From Ophiura sarsii (taxonomy: Eukaryota; Echinodermata; Ophiuroidea; Amphilepidida; Ophiuridae): DNA of 64,000 bases. A model generated the notes under the pieces. The model saw only the letters and a program-made list of their open reading frames with translations. It had not been told where the DNA came from and did no database searches. Location: the NCBI GenBank assembly GCA_035610835.1, contig CM069455.1, positions 35,545,596-35,609,595 of the forward strand, written 5' to 3'. Of the stretch, positions 62,001-64,000 are shown in pieces; position 1 is the first letter of the stretch, and each line of letters opens with the position of its first letter. A program made the translations under genes and the position numbers.

Positions 62001-62751
62001 ACTCCACAAGTAACCACACACTTTTTCACTGTATTCTTATCCCAGTCCCTCTTTTTGGTCCGCCATTTTTTAAAGATATAACCATGATGGCTAGGCTAGC
62101 TATGATTCTTACCAAATTGCAAACCCCAGTCTCCTAGGTAATTGATGCGCACAACATTATGCCCACATGTTGTATTTATGTTGGCTATAAAGTTGCCAAT
62201 GATTGTTGACCTCAGATGTCCAGCATGAAAAGGTTTGGCTATGTTAGGTGAGCTGTAGGTTGGAGAAACAACAGTATGAAACTGAAAATAACATGTCATA
62301 ATCAACCATGATCCTTGCCCCAACCCCTCCCCATTATCGAGTCAGCTCAAGCCCCACCACGTTTTGTGCCTCAAACAATATCAAAGTAAAAATAAAAAAT
62401 TTAAATAATTTTTTTTTAAAAAACATAACATAACAATAAAGAAAGATGAAAAAGTGTTTTTGAGTAGTATCTGCTTGTTTAAAAATAAAAAATCAATAAA
62501 AAAACCCAAAAAACCCAAAAAAAATCTTTACAACTTTTTTGTGTATAGTATCTCCCTGTTTAAATTTAAATTAAAAAATAATAAAAATCTGACCGTCCGA
62601 CCCAGACTCTGGCCCTGAAAGGGCAAGTCAACTTTGTTTTTGGTTTTTTGCCTTACCTGTAATCGATGACGACCTTTTCTCTTTTTGACGTGGTATGTTC
62701 ATTGTGTCTGTATCCTAGAGCACCAGTTTGTTGTATCTGTTCTATCACTTT
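41746..62751 (-). CDS. RARS2: arginyl-tRNA synthetase, mitochondrial type, 11 exons, 5'-incomplete
   Basis: Class I aminoacyl-tRNA synthetase that charges tRNA-Arg, by homology in mitochondria. Eleven exons (62657-62751, 62113-62252, 59871-60032, 59067-59140, 57774-57880, 55906-56142, 53627-53751, 50352-50529, 46987-47157, 45042-45105, 41746-41832) total 1440 nt and join without a phase error into 479 codons plus TGA. In the joined protein, the HIGH-like HAGH of the Rossmann fold is near residues 41-44 and [11 protein letters not shown] near 70. The MSTRRG loop (KMSKS equivalent) is at about 284-289. A DALR-type anticodon-binding domain starts around [11 protein letters not shown]. Human RARS2 is about 578 residues, so about 100 N-terminal residues, including the import signal, are upstream or unrecognised. 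The gene is convergent with the VGLL gene. Exons 3, 6 and 11 have tandem partial copies beside them. Identification is firm; RARS2 rather than cytosolic RARS1 is inferred from my recollection of both sequences. Confidence 0.93.
42179..42432 (+). mobile_element. TTAA-flanked MITE, same family, eroded
   Basis: Left end attttccatgtggcagg, right end ccgcgtggaaagtgtta; the TTAA borders are mutated. It lies beyond the 3' end of RARS2. Confidence 0.82.
42890..42940. repeat. 20-bp-arm perfect hairpin
   Basis: aagtcacttatccaaaagac is followed directly by its reverse complement at 42890-42935, within AAGTCA-rich sequence. Confidence 0.85.
43036..43547. mobile_element. foldback element CTTAAGGGGAGGGGGGTGGA
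   Basis: Ends cttaaggggaggggggtgga and ggtgtggac-type complement, with an inner long inverted repeat (taggattataataaaact and complement; aaataaatcagatatt). It is inserted among AAGTCA repeats (42060-42090, 42970-43030, 43550-43590). Confidence 0.82.
43858..43929 (-). pseudogene. tRNA-like sequence (degenerate)
   Basis: Read on the minus strand: gcttccctagctcaattggt with an A box, a possible anticodon AGT in ctagtta, and a B box ggttgcgggttcgaatca. The T stem does not pair and the acceptor stem pairs at only five positions, so it is a pseudogene or a SINE head. Confidence 0.6.
44106..45029 (-). repeat. eight tandem units of about 116 bp with internal hairpin
   Basis: Unit starts (caatgtcttgctagacgtcc) at 44106, 44223, 44340, 44455, 44571, 44686, 44809 and 44924. 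Each unit contains cttgctagacgtcccgta and its complement tacgggacgtctagcaag, so each can fold. The array ends 12 bp from RARS2 exon 10, in the last intron. Confidence 0.93.
45042..45105 (-). CDS. RARS2: RARS2 exon 10
   Basis: 64 nt, acceptor ccttatgcag, donor ACAG|gtaaga. It encodes [20 protein letters not shown] and AQ, matching [21 protein letters not shown] of human RARS2. It ends in phase 0. An array of about 116-bp units begins 12 bp past its donor. Confidence 0.92.
45110..46140. other. RARS2 intron, no feature recognised
   Basis: Apart from two short stretches related to the motif caatttggaactga at 45160 and 45875, nothing was identified. Confidence 0.5.
46148..46427. mobile_element. 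small inverted-repeat element GGTCTGTCTCACATAC
   Basis: About 280 bp between ggtctgtctcacatac and gtatgtgagacagatc. AT-rich interior. Confidence 0.55.
46504..46935 (+). repeat. dispersed repeat, copy 1 of an inverted pair
   Basis: Reverse-complement match to 61518-62098 in pieces: gcatttgtacacagcaacaa, ccaattcaaaggcagtgcat, tacatttgagcaccctc. Both copies are in RARS2 introns. The nature of the family is unknown; no inverted ends were seen. Confidence 0.82.
46987..47157 (-). CDS. RARS2: RARS2 exon 9
   Basis: 171 nt, acceptor tttttatttag, donor TTAGG|gtgaga. It encodes [20 protein letters not shown], then a helical segment ending VIASYLFKL, part of the DALR anticodon-binding domain. Its acceptor is about 60 bp from an inverted-repeat element that fills the upstream intron end. 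Confidence 0.92.
47218..47999. mobile_element. inverted-repeat element GGCCCGTATTCTCGTAC
   Basis: Ends ggcccgtattctcgtac and gtacgagaatacagccc; subterminal gtttaa/taaac words are repeated throughout. It contains the tRNA-like insertion 47413-47480. Confidence 0.75.
47413..47480 (+). mobile_element. tRNA-derived fragment (SINE head)
   Basis: tggtgaagtgtggaatccct (A-box-like) and ggtccctggatcaaatcccg (B-box-like) at the right spacing; no body identified. Confidence 0.5.
48832..48910 (+). mobile_element. tRNA-derived fragment (SINE head)
   Basis: ccgtggcttagtggtttgga (A box) and ccttggatcgaatcccggca (B box). Related in sequence to 47413-47480. Confidence 0.55.
49560..50230 (+). mobile_element. 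TTAA-flanked MITE interrupted by another inverted-repeat element
   Basis: Left part 49560-49640 (tttccatgcggcaggcgtct) and right part 50090-50230 (ending ccgcatggaaagtg then TTAA) belong to one family copy in a RARS2 intron. The 49641-50091 insertion splits it. Confidence 0.88.
49641..50091. mobile_element. nested inverted-repeat element GTGATGCGATCTGTGAAAAC
   Basis: About 450 bp with inverted ends gtgatgcgatctgtgaaaac, continuing ccg, and atat on both sides. The interior is AT-rich and has no coding frame. It is inserted in a TTAA-MITE. The superfamily is not clear. Confidence 0.85.
50352..50529 (-). CDS. RARS2: RARS2 exon 8
   Basis: 178 nt, acceptor acccatacag, donor TATAG|gtaaga. It encodes [40 protein letters not shown] and [10 protein letters not shown]. 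The QYTHAR motif opens the anticodon-binding domain. Confidence 0.93.
50941..51006 (-). pseudogene. tRNA-like sequence with intact acceptor stem, T arm lost
   Basis: On the minus strand it begins ggcccccgtggcatagcggt and ends gacgtggggcc, so the acceptor stem pairs. The anticodon arm is cctctgaacccagagg. The T arm is shortened (the 5' half of the stem is missing), so it is not functional. Confidence 0.6.
51175..51355. mobile_element. 181-bp foldback MITE
   Basis: Ends aggccaaacaaagaagatag and complement, arms of about 33 bp. In a RARS2 intron. Confidence 0.88.
51636..52132. mobile_element. inverted-repeat element TTAAAGGGGCATTGAGAGAT
   Basis: About 497 bp with ends ttaaaggggcattgagagat and atctctatgcccctttaa and an inner pair ataattctgttataccct / agggtataacagaatt. 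Confidence 0.82.
52512..52909 (+). mobile_element. tRNA-derived SINE with ATT tail
   Basis: Head tggcgcagcggttagttctc (A box), body with ttctccgggtactccggttt, and 3' end ggcgctatataaatac followed by (ATT)n. Nearly complete, about 400 bp. Confidence 0.85.
52910..53200 (-). repeat. dispersed repeat shared with 60359-60720
   Basis: Reverse match to 60359-60590 (gggtctttaagaaaat; agcatgcttccctttcatca against its complement) and a direct match near its right end (ggaagtattagttta). Both are mosaics in RARS2 introns. Confidence 0.7.
53255..53480 (+). mobile_element. TTAA-flanked MITE, same family, 3' end lost
   Basis: Starts gacactttccatgtggcagg and keeps the internal blocks up to aaaactgttttgtaac; the right terminal repeat is missing. 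In a RARS2 intron just downstream of exon 7. Confidence 0.8.
53627..53751 (-). CDS. RARS2: RARS2 exon 7, MSTRRG exon
   Basis: 125 nt, acceptor cccctacag, donor CAAA|gtaagt. It encodes [20 protein letters not shown], then [24 protein letters not shown] is the ArgRS counterpart of the KMSKS loop. A second near-identical donor (actttgacagactacttac on the + strand) follows 18 bp on. The first was used because it gives the phase-1 junction to TTKEL. Confidence 0.92.
53944..54356. mobile_element. hAT-like element, AAGCATGTGCAACCTTTTC
   Basis: About 410 bp with ends aagcatgtgcaacc and ggttgcacacgctt, and inner cgggccgcag at both sides. Non-coding. Confidence 0.72.
54800..55125 (+). mobile_element. 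tRNA-derived SINE
   Basis: Head tgggcgcagtgggtagaaca (A box) and ggttgtgggttcgagtcctg (B box), body with gagtaaggcactataccgca and accggcattcttcagtgctg. The body is similar to the SINE at 5849. Confidence 0.85.
55640..55812 (-). repeat. partial duplicate of RARS2 exon 6 and its donor flank
   Basis: A segment of about 170 bp repeats 55820-55985 with an offset of 180 bp. It contains the last 28 or so codons of exon 6 ([20 protein letters not shown]) and the same donor at 55726. It lacks the first two thirds of the exon and has no acceptor. The frame is open. This copy reads MGYSW where the full exon reads MEYSW; the duplicate is closer to the human sequence (MGYDW) here. Confidence 0.88.
55906..56142 (-). 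CDS. RARS2: RARS2 exon 6
   Basis: 237 nt, acceptor ataattttag, donor GATAG|gttggt. It encodes [20 protein letters not shown], the [20 protein letters not shown] block, and [20 protein letters not shown] with SWAD at the end. [11 protein letters not shown] is the conserved catalytic-domain motif. The donor gttggt is weak but is the only one that keeps the frame to exon 7 ([11 protein letters not shown]). Confidence 0.92.
56547..56928. mobile_element. mariner-like MITE CAGGGTGATTAATTTTTTTT
   Basis: Bounded by TA with ends cagggtgatta and tatgactcgccctg, and a strong inner inverted pair (tttgatcagttccaaattgg with its complement at 56834-56858). It directly abuts the next element. Confidence 0.72.
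56931..57570. mobile_element. mariner-like MITE CAGGGTGTATCAAAAAAATT
   Basis: 640 bp flanked by TA. Ends continue to aggacactttt. No transposase frame. Confidence 0.9.
57774..57880 (-). CDS. RARS2: RARS2 exon 5
   Basis: 107 nt, acceptor tctgttttcag, donor CAGA|gtaagt. It encodes [20 protein letters not shown] and then [15 protein letters not shown]. The YSGES block is conserved in ArgRS. It ends in phase 2. Confidence 0.92.
57890..58690. other. RARS2 intron, no feature recognised
   Basis: No exon-like sequence, inverted repeat or RNA gene was seen here. Confidence 0.5.
58700..58815 (+). pseudogene. fragment of a non-LTR retrotransposon ORF2 C-terminus
   Basis: The frame reads [20 protein letters not shown], then [12 protein letters not shown]. 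LNRLRTGxGR followed by a C-x-C-G...HxxxxC cluster is the typical tail downstream of the reverse transcriptase in jockey/I-like LINEs. Only about 38 codons remain. Confidence 0.75.
58833..59038 (-). mobile_element. TTAA-flanked MITE, same family, truncated, reverse
   Basis: Runs from cccaaaacagatttttcaga to ccgcatggaaatcg then TTAA. The other terminus is replaced by the LINE fragment 58700-58815. It ends 29 bp from the donor of RARS2 exon 4. Confidence 0.82.
59067..59140 (-). CDS. RARS2: RARS2 exon 4
   Basis: 74 nt, acceptor tcttttacag, donor TGCA|gtaagt. It encodes [20 protein letters not shown] and QTYA, matching DVQALSLWQKFRDLSIEEY of the human protein. It enters in phase 1 and leaves in phase 0. 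A miniature-element copy ends 29 bp beyond its donor. Confidence 0.9.
59372..59830 (-). repeat. three partial tandem copies of RARS2 exon 3
   Basis: Downstream of exon 3, in the next intron, its 3' part (from [10 protein letters not shown] to SMEQ) is repeated three times, with donor-side ends at 59372, 59538 and 59705. Spacing to the neighbouring copy is 163, 164 and 169 bp. All copies keep an open frame; the copy at 59705 lost 3 nt in frame (LYE to YE). Each keeps a GT donor (gtaaat, gtacat, gtatat). None has the first 11 codons of the exon, and the sequence before each is G-rich (ggggagggggg) without a pyrimidine tract, so no good acceptor is present. They are probably intronic relics. Confidence 0.9.
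59871..60032 (-). CDS. RARS2: RARS2 exon 3 (complete copy)
   Basis: 162 nt, acceptor ctattgcag, donor CAAG|gtacat. It completes G|GT and reads [19 protein letters not shown], then [13 protein letters not shown], then a charged helix ending in MHSMEQ. It aligns with the LLGTGF...NPLQHLFEVYVQVNKE region of human RARS2. It is the only one of four tandem copies with the 5' part and an acceptor. Confidence 0.92.
60359..60720 (+). repeat. dispersed repeat shared with 52910-53200
   Basis: It contains an inverted pair gggtctttaagaaaatc / gattttcttaaagaccc (60359 and 60421), so its core may be a small MITE of about 80 bp. Confidence 0.7.
60945..61139 (+). mobile_element. probable LINE 3' tail
   Basis: The stretch ttgtaaattgtatttaaaga, ggcctcctccatacactttt and the end aaataaatttgatttgattt resemble 3' tails of CR1/L2-like LINEs. 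No coding part remains. Short GAGGAACATTTGTAACAGAG repeats precede it (60900-60955). Confidence 0.55.
61518..62098 (-). repeat. dispersed repeat, copy 2 of an inverted pair
   Basis: Counterpart of 46504-46935 in reverse orientation. The 15-kb spacing with opposite orientation could allow recombination within RARS2. Confidence 0.82.
62113..62252 (-). CDS. RARS2: RARS2 exon 2, HIGH-motif exon
   Basis: 140 nt from the acceptor caacctacag to the donor TTTG|gtaaga. It encodes [20 protein letters not shown] and then the [12 protein letters not shown] block. HAGH is the ATP-binding HIGH signature of class I synthetases. An alternative acceptor 29 bp upstream (ttttcag) would leave the frame open but breaks the IDYSSPN junction, so it was not chosen. 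Confidence 0.93.
62657..62751 (-). CDS. RARS2: RARS2 exon 1 of those visible
   Basis: 95 nt between aacttgtag and TACAG|gtaagg. It starts in phase 0 with [16 protein letters not shown] and ends KVVIDY plus AG of a split Ser codon. This is the linker before the catalytic domain. Joining to the next exon gives [14 protein letters not shown], the standard ArgRS motif, which fixes both splice sites. At least one more upstream coding exon is needed. Confidence 0.85.
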
Positions 62752-62759
62752 CTACAAGT

Positions 62760-64000
62760 TTAGGTGGTAATAAAATATTTATGAAAGAGTTAAATTGAAT
62801 TAGCTAATACCCAACTCTATTAGGGTTTTTTTCTTCAACTTTATTATCAAAACATGCAAATTTAGAGCTTGTACACTTGATTTTGAAACTGTTATAGTTG
62901 GGGTTTGTTTGAAATATACACGCAGTAAAATATGTTCTCAACAACAACAAAAATATGGGGTAAACTCATACCCCCACCTGCACTTAATACATTTCTCCGT
63001 TTTGCTTAAAATGTAATGTCCAAATTTTCAAAATGTACATGTAAGTGTTATAGCCCATAACTCAAATATTAACAGATATGGCCTATAGTTTCAAATTGAG
63101 CAAAGCAATGAGCGTGTTTTTGCTGGGGAAGTAACCACTAATAAACGCTAAGTTTGCCCAGTAGAAACAAGCAGAACCCGGCAATAATCGGTATTTTTGG
63201 TAATCCCAAAAACCTTCACAAACCAGGTTTGGAACCGGCAATAATCGGCAATAAACCCAATAGAAACATAAAGGCGATTCTTAGCGGTTTGCGCCGTGAA
63301 CCGTGTCACGCTGGGTAATACACATTATTGTGAAGCAATCTTTTTCAGGTGCGGTGGCATTGTTTGGTATTACAAAAAGGTCAAATGTTGTGGCCTATCG
63401 ACTAGGATCGATAAACTTAGCGGTAACTTTTCGCAGGTAGAAACAGGGGGGATTAAAAACTGACCGATTGAAACGTTTATTAGCGTTTACTTTTTGCAGT
63501 GCCCCAGCAGAAACACGCTCTATGATGCTTTCTCTAAGATTACTATAGTCTGTTCAACGTAAGATGGAACATCACTGCAAAAAGAATATGATGCAGAATT
63601 AACAGGGCTGGAACTTCAGATTTTTGTCAACCAGCCAGTCGAGCAGGTAACTCACAAAAAAATACCGGCCCAACAGAAATTCCACCAGCCAGTGTAACGC
63701 ACTAACACATGTCAATTTGAAAATATTTACCTGCCAGTCTGGCGGGTACTTTTGTATTTTTACTGCCCGACACAAAAGTTACCCGCTATGAGCAGGTGCT
63801 ATTTTCAGGCCTAACAATTAGCTGACAGTAATAAAGATTATAATGACCGTCATATTGCAAAATATATATATTTCATAAAAGGTCATGTTCCATCTTATTA
63901 ATTACATGTAGTAGGTGTTTTATGATATCTCTTAGAATAAATGAGAAACATTAGGTGTTATAAGAATTGTGGTGTGATGAAGAAAGGTACATCAAAACGT
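62760..64000. other. upstream RARS2 intron or 5' region, first exon(s) not found
   Basis: Apart from the element 63110-63520 and vaguely repetitive ccagccagt/gcgggtac words at 63620-63800, nothing was recognised. No exon coding for the missing N-terminal part was identified on the minus strand. Confidence 0.5.
63110..63520. mobile_element. inverted-repeat element GAGCGTGTTTTTGCTGGGG
   Basis: About 411 bp; the ends extend over about 40 bp (also taataaacgctaa). Possible hAT-like; the target duplication is not clear. Confidence 0.85.

Overview
This is a window of animal nuclear DNA: AT-rich, crowded with transposon remnants and with introns of kilobase size. Splice sites, tRNA-derived SINEs, hAT/Tc1/piggyBac-like miniature elements and two vertebrate-recognisable genes point to an invertebrate with high heterozygosity, most likely marine and possibly a deuterostome such as a hemichordate or echinoderm. 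That placement is a guess. Nearly all of the long open reading frames are noise from repeats; the real coding sequence is in short exons.

Gene 1 (+ strand, about 3.8-33.5 kb) is a vestigial-like gene of the VGLL2/3 type, a TEAD co-activator. Two internal exons are recognisable, and both are present twice: at 3830-3929 and 6227-6612, and again at 16988-17087 and 19735-20120. They lie in two near-identical blocks, 1-11574 and 13054-25854, separated by a run of exactly 100 Ns. A single phase-matched terminal exon is at 33418-33473. The N-terminal exon(s) with the TEAD-binding Tondu motif were not found. The two blocks look like two alleles placed in tandem by the assembler, although a true tandem duplication cannot be excluded. 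Comparing them gives a natural experiment: several transposons are present in one block with a clean empty site in the other.

Gene 2 (- strand, 62751 down to 41746) is arginyl-tRNA synthetase, closest to mitochondrial RARS2. Eleven exons join in perfect phase into 479 codons plus a stop; roughly the first 100 residues are missing. The HIGH-like HAGH and the MSTRRG signatures are intact. Three exons have spawned local tandem copies: exon 3 fourfold, exon 6 twofold, and the last exon as an 11-unit minisatellite. The two genes converge tail to tail.

Layout: 0-26 kb, two allelic blocks of the VGLL gene; 26-29 kb, higher-order repeats with two inserted inverted-repeat elements; 30-33.4 kb, nested palindromes and a GGGAGAGTTGAGCC element; 33.4 kb, VGLL last exon; 34.8-36.9 kb, a degenerate minisatellite; 36.9-38.9 kb, a hairpin array and an AATATTGG satellite carrying a U2 snRNA fragment; 39-41 kb, several inverted-repeat elements; 41.7-62.8 kb, RARS2 with intronic repeats; 63-64 kb, an inverted-repeat element and unassigned sequence.

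A recurring theme is inverted-repeat elements whose interior is built from many copies of their own terminal motif or of a short satellite.
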